A DNA stretch of 64,000 bases from Photobacterium galatheae (GTDB taxonomy: Bacteria > Pseudomonadota > Gammaproteobacteria > Enterobacterales > Vibrionaceae), in NCBI RefSeq assembly GCF_000695255.1, contig NZ_JMIB01000003.1, forward strand, positions 1-64,000, written 5' to 3'. The stretch's first letter is position 1; each line of letters starts with the position of its first letter. The notes beneath the pieces were generated by a model that saw only the letters and a list, made by a program, of their open reading frames with translations, searched no databases and was not told the origin of the DNA. Position numbers and translations under genes: made by a program. Shown here piece after piece: positions 18,369 through 27,459 of the stretch.

Positions 18369-20012
18369 ATGGATTCTCATTACGATTATATTGTGATTGG
18401 CGCAGGTTCAGCAGGCTGTGTCCTGGCCAATCGCTTGTCTGCAAACGGCACTGATTCGGTCCTGGTACTTGAAGCCGGCCCTTCAGAAAAGACCCCCATG
18501 GTCAGTACACCCGGCGCTTTTGCCTGTTTTATGTTTTCGAAAAAGTACAATTGGGCCTACAACGCTAAATCCGATCCCACCCTTCGACAGGGCCAGCCGG
18601 TTTTTGTCCCCAGAGGAAAAGTGTTAGGTGGGAGTTCCTCTGTCAATGCAATGCTGTATGTGCGTGGTCAGCGGGAAGACTATGATCACTGGGCGTCACT
18701 CGGCAATCAGGGCTGGGGATTCAATGACATGCTGCATTATTTTAAAAAAGCAGAGTGCAACGTGCGGGGTAGCGACGCATTCCATGGTGATCGGGGGCCG
18801 CTTTATGTGAGTGACCTTCCGGCGCAGTTCCCACTCAATCATGTGTTTGTGAAAGCCGGTCAGCAGGCTGGTTTCCCATATAATGCCGACTTCAATGGCC
18901 CGGTTCAGGAAGGGATTGGTTTTTATCAGTACACCATCAAAGACGGTCAGCGTTGTGGGGCCGCCCGCAGCTATTTACGTCCGGCCATGGCGCGAACCAA
19001 CCTCACCGTGCTCACGGAAGCCCGTGTGAAAAACATCGTGATCGACAAAAAACAGGCGGTCGCTGTTACCTTCATTAAAAATGGCCTGGTACACACGGTT
19101 CATGCCAAACGGGAAATTCTCCTGAGCGGCGGCGCAATCAATTCACCTCAGTTGCTGATGTTGTCGGGCATCGGCGATCGGGACCATCTGACTGAACACG
19201 GTATCGACTGTCAGCATCACTTACCAGGCGTCGGCCACAACCTGCAGGAACACGTCGATGCCTGTGTACTGGTGAGAAGTAAGAAAAAAGATGGCGTGAC
19301 TGCATCTGTAGGCGGCGTGTTACGCATGGTACCGGATGCTCTGAAATATCTGCTGAAAAAAGAAGGGAAACTGGCCTGCCCGATAACTGAAGCCGGCGGT
19401 TTTCTCAAATCCCGCGATGAACTGGATCGACCGGACATTCAGTTGCACATGCTGCCGCTGCTGTTTGATGACAGTGGCCGAAACCTGTCCCTCATGTCTC
19501 AGCACGGTTATTCCTGCCATGTGTGTGTATTACGGCCCAAGAGCACAGGAAGGGTCATGCTGAAATCTGCCGACCCAATGACTGAACCGGAAATCGACTT
19601 CAATTTCTTTGCCCATGAAGAGGATAAACAGGTGCTCGTCAATGGGGTCCGTCAGCTCCGTAAAATTTTAGCGGCACCAGCCTTTGATGCGTACCGTGCA
19701 GATGAGCTGGCCCCTGGGATTGAGGCAGAATCTGACGAAGCCATTTTTGAGAAAATCAAACAGCATATCGGCCTGGTGTACCACCCGGTCGGGACCTGCA
19801 AAATGGGGCACGACCCTATGGCCGTCGTCGATGACCAGCTTCGGGTTCACGGCATGAAAAACCTTCGTGTGGTGGACGCATCCATGATGCCCACGCTCAT
19901 CAGTGGGAATACCAATGCCCCGACCATTGCGATTGCCGAGAAAGCTGCGGATATGATTCTGAGCCAACAATCCATTGAAACTCACACCAATGCGGCCCTG
20001 ACAACCGCCTGA
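18369..20012 (+). CDS. GMC family FAD oxidoreductase (choline dehydrogenase-like)
   Basis: About 547 residues from ATG at 18369, with AAGGAGG 5 bp upstream; the TTG at 18354 is not needed. FAD motif GAGSAG, GMC signature [13 protein letters not shown], and active-site His in VYHPVGTCKMG. It is clearly related to BetA in this window but is a diverged paralogue, and it lacks linkage to betB and the betI operator. These enzymes oxidise alcohols of many kinds, so the substrate is open. It is monocistronic with its own terminator. Confidence 0.88.
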   Translation: MDSHYDYIVIGAGSAGCVLANRLSANGTDSVLVLEAGPSEKTPMVSTPGAFACFMFSKKYNWAYNAKSDPTLRQGQPVFVPRGKVLGGSSSVNAMLYVRGQREDYDHWASLGNQGWGFNDMLHYFKKAECNVRGSDAFHGDRGPLYVSDLPAQFPLNHVFVKAGQQAGFPYNADFNGPVQEGIGFYQYTIKDGQRCGAARSYLRPAMARTNLTVLTEARVKNIVIDKKQAVAVTFIKNGLVHTVHAKREILLSGGAINSPQLLMLSGIGDRDHLTEHGIDCQHHLPGVGHNLQEHVDACVLVRSKKKDGVTASVGGVLRMVPDALKYLLKKEGKLACPITEAGGFLKSRDELDRPDIQLHMLPLLFDDSGRNLSLMSQHGYSCHVCVLRPKSTGRVMLKSADPMTEPEIDFNFFAHEEDKQVLVNGVRQLRKILAAPAFDAYRADELAPGIEAESDEAIFEKIKQHIGLVYHPVGTCKMGHDPMAVVDDQLRVHGMKNLRVVDASMMPTLISGNTNAPTIAIAEKAADMILSQQSIETHTNAALTTA

Positions 20013-20082
20013 GACACAATAAGAAAAGTCGTTGTTTCAACTAACACCGATGTCTTAAGGTGATAAAGGATCTTACTGATAC

Positions 20083-20110
20083 AAACGGTCCTTGATTTGG
20101 ACCGTTTTTT
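20083..20110 (+). terminator. Intrinsic terminator after GMC oxidoreductase
   Basis: 9-bp stem AAACGGTCC/GGACCGTTT, loop of 7 nt, ending in six T. It lies about 70 bp past the stop codon. Confidence 0.85.
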
Positions 20111-20143
20111 CGTTCAGGAGGGACCTGTCATACAGACAGTAGC

Positions 20144-22216
20144 TTATCGCCTGCTATGAATACGTCGATATATGATATTGGAATCTTTGCCTTCTTCAAA
20201 ATGTTTTAGTACTACCTTGATCAGATTAATACGTTCAAGATCATCTGAACTAAACTTAATTCCATGCTTAATCATGTACTGAATGCATGCAATCAACTTA
20301 ACAACAACAGTTCTTTTTTTATTGAAGAACATAGACAACAATGCAGGTTCTACGATTGAGATTTCATCATGGTATGACTTTAACTGAATTTGCAAACTTT
20401 CCTTAAATACATTCAACATACCACGAATTGCAGATGCATTTTCTTGGTGCTGCTTATATTGAGATTTCTGGCTTAGGGAATAGGGATTACATCCAATGAA
20501 CGTAAATGCCCTATCCAGTTCACTTTTATATAGATGGTGTGGTTTCCAAGGATTCGATACCATCGGAAAATGTTGCTCACAAAATACTTTTAAAGCACTC
20601 TGAATTGCCATTACCAATGCATTATCAATCATTTCAGCTTGTTTGGCATATCCATTTTCAGACGCCCAGAGTTTGATTCGATTGGCCTTAACCTTTAATG
20701 CTGCTGTATCAGATGGGATCTGAGAAAAACCCTGCTCCAACTCTTTTAAAAATGTGTCCATCACCGCAAATCCAGCCTGATGCCTTTTCAATTCGGCCTG
20801 TCGTCGCTGATCTTCGTTTTTTTTCTGAATCTCAACAAGTACCTGCAGCCGCCGCTCACCTCGTGAAATACGCTGATTCAACAAAGATGAATAATTATCC
20901 TTATTGTTATAGGCCTTTAATTCACTCAGTTCCATTTGAAGATTGTCCAAACTCAGATATGGTCTGGGTTCCTTAACCTGGTACAGCACTTCATTGACCC
21001 GGTTACGGCGGATGTTCAGTATGTACGCAGCTTTTTTTCTAGACTGGCTGAGCAATAAGTCCTGATAGGCAGTATCATATCGGGCCTCAGCCTGAGCCAG
21101 TAGTTGCTTTAATCTTAAATTAAACCGGTAGTCTACAGGAATACGACTCAACCCATTCAGGTGTTCTCGATAATACACAGCGGCTTCAGCAGTGCGAATA
21201 AAATACTCCCCTTTCGCTGCCAATCTGATTGCCCAAACCTGTTTTGCCAATTCAAGTCGCTGTCTTGCTTCTTGTTGAGCAAGCGACTCAATAAAACTTA
21301 ATGACGTTTGTATTGCAAATGGGAGCCGAACCTTTGGTGAAAGATTCAACTGGCTGGCAGCTCGCAGGGAGCGACAAAGCGTAAACTCTATCGTTTGTCC
21401 CTGCGAATCATATGTCCCCTTAGGATAAAGGACCTCAAACCATAATTGTCTGTATTGCTCAGTCTTCAGCTTGGCTTCATCGGTTAAGATGAATGCGTTG
21501 CACTCCACTTCTGTAAACACATGATCTAATTCAATTTTTCTCGTAGCTGGAGAACCAAAAAGCACAAGGTTCAACGTGGTATTGTTGTTCTCGTAACATG
21601 TTGGAGAAAAGAGCCAAATTAAGTTGATCCCCTCTCTGCGGAAAAATGCCTCACGCTGTGCCACTACTTCCGGACTCATCCACCACCGAGTCAATTCAAT
21701 AACAAACCTGTTATCATTGATATCTTCAAAATAGATATCAGGTCGACGCCTTGCGTTAACCTCAGGATCTTTTGAGAAAATATACCGTTCCACCTTTACG
21801 GACGATGCCACAACATCACAAGAGTTTCGCAACTGCTCGGCCAACCATAACTTGTGGTATATATGCCATTTACCTTCACCATGATAAACCGAACCTGTGC
21901 TGAAAAAAGATGTGGTGTTGGAATGGAACATGCAGATTTGTGCGCCGTATTCATCCTCTGCTTTCAGCATATCGTGCCTGAAGTAAGCTGAAGTTGTCGC
22001 AGAAGCAGCCACATACTGTAAGGGACATCGGCACTGTGCGCATCGGGCGTACACCTTATTTTCTGCGGCAAGATTCGCAATATTACTTTTCAAGATAGAC
22101 TGAGCTACGACCTGATGACCTTGCCCTATCACTTCAACCAAGTCACTTGCTAAAATCAAGTGCTCGAATCCTTCTACTTCAAGCTCCCACATCTGATGTT
22201 TTTCGATCGAATTCAT
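20144..22216 (-). CDS. CoiA-like nuclease-domain protein
   Basis: 690 residues. The N-terminal 50-120 region has Cys pairs that look like a zinc finger (CAQCRCPLQY, then a later Cys-x3-His in ICMFH). Residues about 165-215 resemble the CoiA/PD-(D/E)xK nuclease core: RRRPDIYFEDI, then FVIELTRWW, then an arginine-rich helix (AQREAFFRREGINLIWLF). A long charged and partly coiled-coil region follows. CoiA-type and DUF6035-type proteins are thought to act on DNA in competence or phage-related contexts; here the function is inferred only. It lies alone beside a decayed insertion element, in AT-rich DNA, consistent with acquired accessory DNA. Confidence 0.55.
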   Translation of the reverse strand: MNSIEKHQMWELEVEGFEHLILASDLVEVIGQGHQVVAQSILKSNIANLAAENKVYARCAQCRCPLQYVAASATTSAYFRHDMLKAEDEYGAQICMFHSNTTSFFSTGSVYHGEGKWHIYHKLWLAEQLRNSCDVVASSVKVERYIFSKDPEVNARRRPDIYFEDINDNRFVIELTRWWMSPEVVAQREAFFRREGINLIWLFSPTCYENNNTTLNLVLFGSPATRKIELDHVFTEVECNAFILTDEAKLKTEQYRQLWFEVLYPKGTYDSQGQTIEFTLCRSLRAASQLNLSPKVRLPFAIQTSLSFIESLAQQEARQRLELAKQVWAIRLAAKGEYFIRTAEAAVYYREHLNGLSRIPVDYRFNLRLKQLLAQAEARYDTAYQDLLLSQSRKKAAYILNIRRNRVNEVLYQVKEPRPYLSLDNLQMELSELKAYNNKDNYSSLLNQRISRGERRLQVLVEIQKKNEDQRRQAELKRHQAGFAVMDTFLKELEQGFSQIPSDTAALKVKANRIKLWASENGYAKQAEMIDNALVMAIQSALKVFCEQHFPMVSNPWKPHHLYKSELDRAFTFIGCNPYSLSQKSQYKQHQENASAIRGMLNVFKESLQIQLKSYHDEISIVEPALLSMFFNKKRTVVVKLIACIQYMIKHGIKFSSDDLERINLIKVVLKHFEEGKDSNIIYRRIHSRR

Positions 22217-22602
22217 TTAAATAACGCTTTCGGCCAAGTCATTAAGATTACACAGTAGCTCATTTGTACCAAATCTCTTGGCTAAAAACACCTTTTATGA
22301 CTGATACTGATTCAATTAATCCCTCGATTCACTTTAAAAATGCGCATATTTTCTGATTGAATGATTATCGACTTTCCACTGTATTGTTCTGTTCAACACT
22401 TACGTTTCTTTCGAAGATGTCGCAGGAATGCCCCCTTCCCGTTCTGTGCATATAGATGGTATAAGGTACCCCAAGATGTCTATAAAATATGACTTGTTTT
22501 TCCAAGAGGCTAATCAAAGCCACCTTTACAAGCTTAAGAGATATTTAAATTAGCTACCTGATTAGTGATGATATCATCACCTCGGAAGTTAACAGGTGAC
22601 CA
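22217..22602. other. Gene-free accessory region
   Basis: About 390 bp without a supportable gene. It contains a perfect 16-bp palindrome GTGATGATATCATCAC at 22565-22580, 22 bp before the transposase remnant. The palindrome could be an operator or the relic of an element end. The rest shows no clear structure. Confidence 0.5.
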
Positions 22603-22850
22603 ATGACAAAACGTAGTAGAAGAACATTTACCTCAAAGTTTAAACTTGAAGCTGCCAAGGAACTAACCAATAAACTCACCATGAATAAGTGAGTTCACGA
22701 ACTCTAAAGAAGAGCGACAAGGCATTTAACTAGAGCATCTCCAATGACACTAAAGCAAATTGAGAGCCATGAGTTAAGAAAAAACTGACTCACCTTAAGA
22801 GCATAATGAATTATTAAAAAGTGTATTGCTTGCCCCTAAATTGCAAGAAT
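22603..22850 (+). pseudogene. Decayed IS3-family transposase OrfA
   Basis: ATG at 22603 begins MTKRSRRTFTSKFKLEAAKE, the standard start of IS3/IS911-type OrfA, but a stop follows after 29 codons. About 100 bp downstream, the degenerate frame shows a segment like the OrfA leucine zipper region (TLKQIESHELRKK, then an ELLKSVL-like piece), interrupted by stops and shifts. No OrfB and no clear terminal inverted repeats are seen. It is a non-functional remnant that marks past insertion between the nuclease-like gene and the acetyltransferase cluster. Confidence 0.7.
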
Positions 22851-23015
22851 AACCAGATGATAAAAGTTGTTTGCATCAATATATCCGGCCTATTCGCGAG
22901 CAATCTTTATACTCTGGCCTTGATGGAATCCGCACATCACGGTCCGAATAAAGCTTTCAGTCACGACGGACTATTTTTATTCAGGCTCCAGTGATGTGGG
23001 ATTAACTGTAATAAT

Positions 23016-23591
23016 TCAGACCGGTGCTGAAGGCGTAATCGTTTTGATCACCCGGCAGGGATTGCCAACCGCGACACTGTTATCCGGAATGTCTTTGGTT
23101 ACCACGCTACCCGCACCAATCACACAATTATGACCAATACGAATGCCCGGCAGAACCGACACATTCCCGCCCAGCCAGACGTTATCACCAATCCAGACCG
23201 GTGCGCCGTCTTCAGTTTTTAATCGCTCCATCGGATCAATCGGATGCGTTGCAGCCGAAATCATCACATTCGGGCCGATGAATGCATTCTCCCCAATGGT
23301 GACCTGACATACATCCAGAATCGTCAGGTTATGGTTTGAGTAGAAATTCGGCCCGAGTTCAATGTTGTAGCCATAATCACAATAGAAAGACGGCTCCATA
23401 TGGGCATCCCCACGGAATTGAACCCGCTCGGCCAGAATCGCCATCCGGGCCGCCATATCGCTCGGATCAGCCAGATTGAAACGGTGACACATGATTTTGG
23501 CTTGTTTGCGATCATTCACCAGTGCTTCATCCCGGGCATTGTATTCCAGCCCGGCCATCATCTTTTCTTTTTCTGTCATCTGTTCAGACAC
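23016..23591 (-). CDS. Maltose/galactoside-type O-acetyltransferase
   Basis: 191 residues from GTG at 23591 with AAGGAGG seven bases upstream. The N-terminal mac domain (MTEKEKMMAGLEYNARDEAL) and left-handed beta-helix hexapeptide repeats (IGENAFIGPNVMISAATHP, with the catalytic His in ATHP, and IGHNCVIGAGSVVTKDIP) define the maltose/galactoside acetyltransferase family. It transfers acetyl from acetyl-CoA to a sugar hydroxyl in the cytoplasm. It is the last gene of a three-gene acetyltransferase run, 15 bp after the preceding gene. Confidence 0.88.
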   Translation of the reverse strand: MSEQMTEKEKMMAGLEYNARDEALVNDRKQAKIMCHRFNLADPSDMAARMAILAERVQFRGDAHMEPSFYCDYGYNIELGPNFYSNHNLTILDVCQVTIGENAFIGPNVMISAATHPIDPMERLKTEDGAPVWIGDNVWLGGNVSVLPGIRIGHNCVIGAGSVVTKDIPDNSVAVGNPCRVIKTITPSAPV

Positions 23592-23606
23592 CGCGCCCTC
23601 CTTCTC

Positions 23607-24125
23607 TCACAGTGCGACACCATATAAAGTCAGATATCCGCCATTCGGCAAGGGTTCCTGATTTCCCTCAAAACTGAATCCCAGCCGGGTCAGCAGGCTG
23701 ATGCAACGCGCATTCGCTGAATCCGTGATGGCCACCAGCCGGCGCAACGCCATTTTCTCACGCGCGAAAGTCATCATCGCCTCTGCCGCTTCGAAAGCGT
23801 ACCCTTGCCCTTCAAAAGCCGGTAAATAGCCGTAACCCAAATCGATATCTTCAAGGCTGTCTCGCTTGATCAGGCCACAAATGCCAATCGGCGTATCATC
23901 ATCTTGCAACGCAATTCGAAACAGCCCCATTCCAGCCGTTTGATACATCACCATCAGGCTTTGTGTCAGATATTTGTATGCATCTTCTTTCGAATACAGC
24001 TGTTTATCGCCGACAAACCGTTGAAAGCCCGCGGTGTTGTACAACTCAAAAATAAAATCTGTATCCGATTCAGTGAGCGGACGGATGGTCAGACGTTTTG
24101 TGTGAATCGATACCATGTCATTCAT
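23607..24125 (-). CDS. GNAT family N-acetyltransferase (RimJ/RimL-like)
   Basis: About 172 residues. The N-terminal TKRLTIRPLTESD and central GYGYLPAFEGQGYAFEAAEAM match the Acetyltransf_3 branch with the Q/RxxGxA acetyl-CoA loop (FEGQGYAFEA). The target amine is unknown. Start: ATG at 24125 overlaps the end of the upstream gene by 8 bp; ATG at 24116 is also possible. Overlap suggests translational coupling to the other acetyltransferase. Confidence 0.85.
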   Translation of the reverse strand: MNDMVSIHTKRLTIRPLTESDTDFIFELYNTAGFQRFVGDKQLYSKEDAYKYLTQSLMVMYQTAGMGLFRIALQDDDTPIGICGLIKRDSLEDIDLGYGYLPAFEGQGYAFEAAEAMMTFAREKMALRRLVAITDSANARCISLLTRLGFSFEGNQEPLPNGGYLTLYGVAL

Positions 24126-24546
24126 CCACAAGCGATTTGATCATGAAATGTTTATTCGAATGACGCGGAAAATCCTCCAGCGTCATCACGCAGTGATAGC
24201 CCTGTTTCTCGTAAAACGGGCGCGCCTGAAAGCTGAAAGTATCCAGTAGAACAGAGTGGCAGCCCTGTGCTCTGGCATACGCCTCAACCTGCGTCAGTAA
24301 TTTGCCGCCAATCCCCTGATGTTGCAAGCTTGAGTCCACCCAGAGAAAATCAATCTGCAACCAGTTCCCCCAAACCGCACCGCTGATCCCACCCAGTTTT
24401 TTACCTTGTTCGTCCTGATAGAAACATGCCACTGGCTGATGCTCAATCTGACCAAGATGCGGCAGATTATGCGCGCGCAATCCCTCACGAATCGCCAGCA
24501 GATCGTCATCTGCTGGTTCGGTGGTGAATGAAAAAGACATGACCAT
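24118..24546 (-). CDS. GNAT family N-acetyltransferase
   Basis: About 142 residues from ATG at 24546, just after AGGGAG; ATG at 24540 is an alternative with wider spacing. The acetyl-CoA motif QHQGIGGKLLTQVEAYA and the later SFQARPFYEKQGY are standard for GNAT. Its branch also has VWGNWLQIDFLWVD. The substrate is not known. First gene of the acetyltransferase run. Confidence 0.87.
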   Translation of the reverse strand: MVMSFSFTTEPADDDLLAIREGLRAHNLPHLGQIEHQPVACFYQDEQGKKLGGISGAVWGNWLQIDFLWVDSSLQHQGIGGKLLTQVEAYARAQGCHSVLLDTFSFQARPFYEKQGYHCVMTLEDFPRHSNKHFMIKSLVDE

Positions 24547-24635
24547 CGTACTCCCTGATGCTGTGTTCAATTCTGAGCACAATGCTGACTTTACGGATAA
24601 ATTTCAAGACGATCAGTTTTTCGACGGTATAAAAA

Positions 24636-24663
24636 AGGCAGCCGGATAGAGAATGGGCTGCCT
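24636..24663 (-). terminator. Intrinsic terminator after map
   Basis: 8-bp stem AGGCAGCC/GGCTGCCT with a 12-nt loop. On the minus strand it is followed by six T. It lies 24 bp past the map stop codon. Confidence 0.88.
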
Positions 24664-24687
24664 GGTCATTGATGTCGTAGCAATTGC

Positions 24688-25464
24688 TCAGAGGCTTTGT
24701 TCTTCCGCTCTGAGGGTCAGCACTTCATAGCCGGTGTCCGTCACCAGAATCGTATGCTCCCATTGTGCAGACAATTTTTTGTCTTTCGTGACCACAGTCC
24801 AGCCATCTTTTTTGGTTTTGGTTTTGAACGTGCCTTCATTGACCATCGGCTCAATGGTAAATGTCATCCCCGGTTGTAAACGCAGCCCCCGTCCTTGATG
24901 ACCCACGTGAAGCACCTGCGGGTCTTCATGCATTTCACGGCCAATCCCGTGACCACAATATTCACGAACAACGGAATAACCATGACTTTCTGCATGCTTT
25001 TGAATCGCATAGCCGATATCACCGAGCGTCGCACCGGGCTTCACCTGTTTGATTCCCTGCCACATGGCCTCATAGGTACATTTCACCAAACGCATGGCGC
25101 GAGGTTCTACATCACCGATACAGTACATCTTGCTGGAGTCCGCGATAAATCCATTTTTCTCCAGTGTGATATCCACATTGATAATATCCCCCGCTTTCAG
25201 CAAGCGGTTTTCATCCGGCATACCATGACACACCACTTCGTTAATTGAGGTGTTCAGCACGTAAGGATAATCATACTGGCCTTTACTGGCAGGTCGTGCA
25301 GACAGTTCACCTGTAATAAAAGTGTCGACCTTGTCGTTAATTGCCATGGTCGACACGCCCGCAGCAATAAAATCATCCAGCATTGCAAAAACCGACGCCA
25401 GCAACCGGCCAGATTCCCGCATCAGTTCAATTTCTTCAGCCGTTTTCAGATTAATTTTGTTCAT
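24688..25464 (-). CDS. map: Type I methionine aminopeptidase (ParD-linked copy)
   Basis: 258 residues. It removes the N-terminal Met of new proteins. The metal ligands are present in the expected order: Asp in INVDITLEKNGFIADSS (two), His in GHGIG, Glu in FTIEPMV and Glu in QWEHTILV. It lacks the N-terminal zinc finger, as in bacterial type Ia enzymes. It is not beside rpsB-tsf, where the housekeeping map usually lies, so it is probably a second copy. Its start overlaps the upstream ParD-like gene by 14 bp, and the unit ends in a strong terminator. Confidence 0.93.
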   Translation of the reverse strand: MNKINLKTAEEIELMRESGRLLASVFAMLDDFIAAGVSTMAINDKVDTFITGELSARPASKGQYDYPYVLNTSINEVVCHGMPDENRLLKAGDIINVDITLEKNGFIADSSKMYCIGDVEPRAMRLVKCTYEAMWQGIKQVKPGATLGDIGYAIQKHAESHGYSVVREYCGHGIGREMHEDPQVLHVGHQGRGLRLQPGMTFTIEPMVNEGTFKTKTKKDGWTVVTKDKKLSAQWEHTILVTDTGYEVLTLRAEEQSL

Positions 25465-25663
25465 GTATTAATTCCCGAACGGATTCTGCATCGCTCAGAA
25501 GCAACTTACGAATCAGCTCGTTATAGGTCAGGTTAGGATTCATTTCCGCCAGCAGACCCATCTTGATCCAGAATTCAGCCTGCGCATTAATTGAGCGTGA
25601 CATCATCTGACTGGCTTTCCGGATTTCCTCATGCAGTTCATCCGAGATTTTCACGATTCCCAT
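25451..25663 (-). CDS. ParD-like antitoxin-family protein
   Basis: 70 residues. The MGIVKISDELHEEIRKAS N-terminus has the ribbon-helix-helix pattern, and the body (SINAQAEFWIKMGLLAEMNPNLTYNELIRKLL) matches the ParD-like family. Instead of a ParE toxin, the overlapping downstream gene is methionine aminopeptidase. It may autoregulate the operon by DNA binding. Whether the pair works as toxin-antitoxin or only as a regulated enzyme is not known. The AT-rich region upstream of it (25680-25720) has TATAT-rich repeats suitable for a promoter or operator. Confidence 0.8.
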   Translation of the reverse strand: MGIVKISDELHEEIRKASQMMSRSINAQAEFWIKMGLLAEMNPNLTYNELIRKLLLSDAESVRELIHEQN

Positions 25664-25833
25664 GATTTGGCTCGATAATATATGATTGATATACGGATTG
25701 TATATGTAATATATAAAGCATTCAATGGAATGCGATCAGGATCTAAGTCAGTCTTTTCAGACACGATCAGGCTTTGCTTTCTGCGAAGAGCCGCACAATA
25801 ATATCGCTCTGTATTTCATATTCGAGCAGTAGC

Positions 25834-27000
25834 ATGATTCAGGTACCCATTACTCCCCGTCCCAATTGGAAAAACCTCGCCGACGAATTTGGATTTCGTT
25901 TTCATACACTGGATGGTGAGCCGTACTGGATGGAAGACCGTTACTACCAGTTCAGCCTGAAACAGATTGAAGAAGAACTGGAAGCGCCAACCGCCGAACT
26001 GCATGAAATGAGTCTGGAGGCTGTCGAGCGGGTCCTGAAAGACGAAGTTCTGCTAAGAAAATTTCAGATCCCAGAAGATATGTGGGATCTCATCGTCAGT
26101 TCCTGGAAACAGAAAGCACCCAGCTTATACGGGCGACTGGATTTTTCCTATGATGGCAAGCAACCCGCAAAATTGCTTGAATTTAACAGTGATACGCCGA
26201 CGTCCCTGTATGAAGCCAGCTTCTGGCAATGGCTGTGGCTGGAAGATCAGGTCAATGCCGGCAAACTGCCAAGACGTGCCGATCAGTTTAACCTGATTCA
26301 GGAACTCATGATTCAGCGAATGGCAACGTTAGGCAACTATCAACCCGGACAAACACTGCATTTCTCGTGTTGCCGCGACAGCATCGAAGACAGAGATACC
26401 GTTCAGTATCTTGAAGATTGCGCCAAAGAAGCCGGCCTGAAAATTTCGTTTGTTTACATTGAAGATATTGGCGTGAATGAAGACGGGGAATTTACCGATC
26501 TGGACGACAACCCCATTCGCTGGATGTTCAAGCTGTATCCCTGGGAGTTTATGTTCCGGGAAGAATATGCAGCCTATCTGAAAACAGCGAACGTGAACTG
26601 GCTGGAACCCATGTGGAAAAGCATCAGCTCAAATAAAGCCATTCTGCCGCTGTTGTGGGAAATGTTCCCCAATCACCCGAACCTGCTTCCCGCTTATTTT
26701 TCCGATGACCCGAAGGCTGCTGGCCTGACCAATTTCGTGAAAAAGCCGATTTTCAGCCGGGAAGGTTCCAATATCAGTGTGCACCGTGGCGGTGAATTGC
26801 TCCAGCATGAACCGGGCCCTTATGGCGAGGAAGGCTATATCGTCCAGCAATACACCCAGTTGCCACGCTTCGGAAATAATCACATGCTGATTGGCAGCTG
26901 GCTGATTAATGATGAACCGGCTGGCCTGACCATTCGAGAAGATGTGGGTTATATCACCAAAGATACATCGATGTTTATCCCGCATATTATTCTGGATTAA
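25834..27000 (+). CDS. ygiC: Glutathionylspermidine synthase family protein (YgiC-like)
   Basis: About 388 residues from ATG at 25834; the frame is open upstream to 25774 but family similarity begins MIQVPITPRPNWKN. It matches YgiC/YjfC (386 aa in E. coli) throughout: FHTLDGEPYWMED, then LEFNSDTPTSLYEASFWQW and KPIFSREGSNI for the ATP-grasp ATP-binding and metal-binding segments. These ATP-grasp proteins resemble the synthetase half of Gsp but their true substrate is unresolved. A hairpin follows the gene. Confidence 0.88.
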   Translation: MIQVPITPRPNWKNLADEFGFRFHTLDGEPYWMEDRYYQFSLKQIEEELEAPTAELHEMSLEAVERVLKDEVLLRKFQIPEDMWDLIVSSWKQKAPSLYGRLDFSYDGKQPAKLLEFNSDTPTSLYEASFWQWLWLEDQVNAGKLPRRADQFNLIQELMIQRMATLGNYQPGQTLHFSCCRDSIEDRDTVQYLEDCAKEAGLKISFVYIEDIGVNEDGEFTDLDDNPIRWMFKLYPWEFMFREEYAAYLKTANVNWLEPMWKSISSNKAILPLLWEMFPNHPNLLPAYFSDDPKAAGLTNFVKKPIFSREGSNISVHRGGELLQHEPGPYGEEGYIVQQYTQLPRFGNNHMLIGSWLINDEPAGLTIREDVGYITKDTSMFIPHIILD

Positions 27001-27014
27001 GACAGTGCCCCCCT

Positions 27015-27036
27015 GACGGCGGATATTTCCGCCGTC
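27015..27036 (+). terminator. Stem-loop after ygiC
   Basis: 9-bp stem GACGGCGGA/TCCGCCGTC with TATT loop, 14 bp past the stop. No T run follows, so termination strength is uncertain. Confidence 0.55.
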
Positions 27037-27087
27037 GAATATATAAAAACAAATCGGTCACATGGTGATCAAATATCAGAAGCGTCT

Positions 27088-27330
27088 ATGAAACATCTGT
27101 TACTCCGTGTATTCAGCCAAGACGATAACGGAGTAGAGCTGGGTGTCATCACCAGAAGTGAACTGGAAGATATTATCGCATTCGACCCTCATGAATCGTA
27201 TATTTCTGAACTGGAAAACTTTATGTTTCCAGATTGCCTCACCATGCATAAAAAGGTTGATTTTTCTGCTTTGGAAGACACACTGGACATTAAATTGCAT
27301 GAATCCATTGTAGATTATTATTTTAGCTAG
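27088..27330 (+). CDS. Small hypothetical protein
   Basis: 80 residues, acidic, no signal peptide or membrane segment. An AGAAG-like weak site lies upstream. It reads as a plausible protein (LGVITRSELEDIIAFDPHESYISELENF) but I do not recognise a family. It lies between ygiC and a GNAT gene on the same strand; a repeated ATGGCG stretch after it may form a weak hairpin. Confidence 0.5.
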   Translation: MKHLLLRVFSQDDNGVELGVITRSELEDIIAFDPHESYISELENFMFPDCLTMHKKVDFSALEDTLDIKLHESIVDYYFS

Positions 27331-27459
27331 TTCATATGAGCGATGGCGCCAGTCATTCATTTGAAATGGCGTCATATCACCAAAACTCGGAATCAGGATG
27401 ACCAAGACTGGCAGATATGAAACAATCGTCCATGCCATTGATAACAAATACAGGATCGT

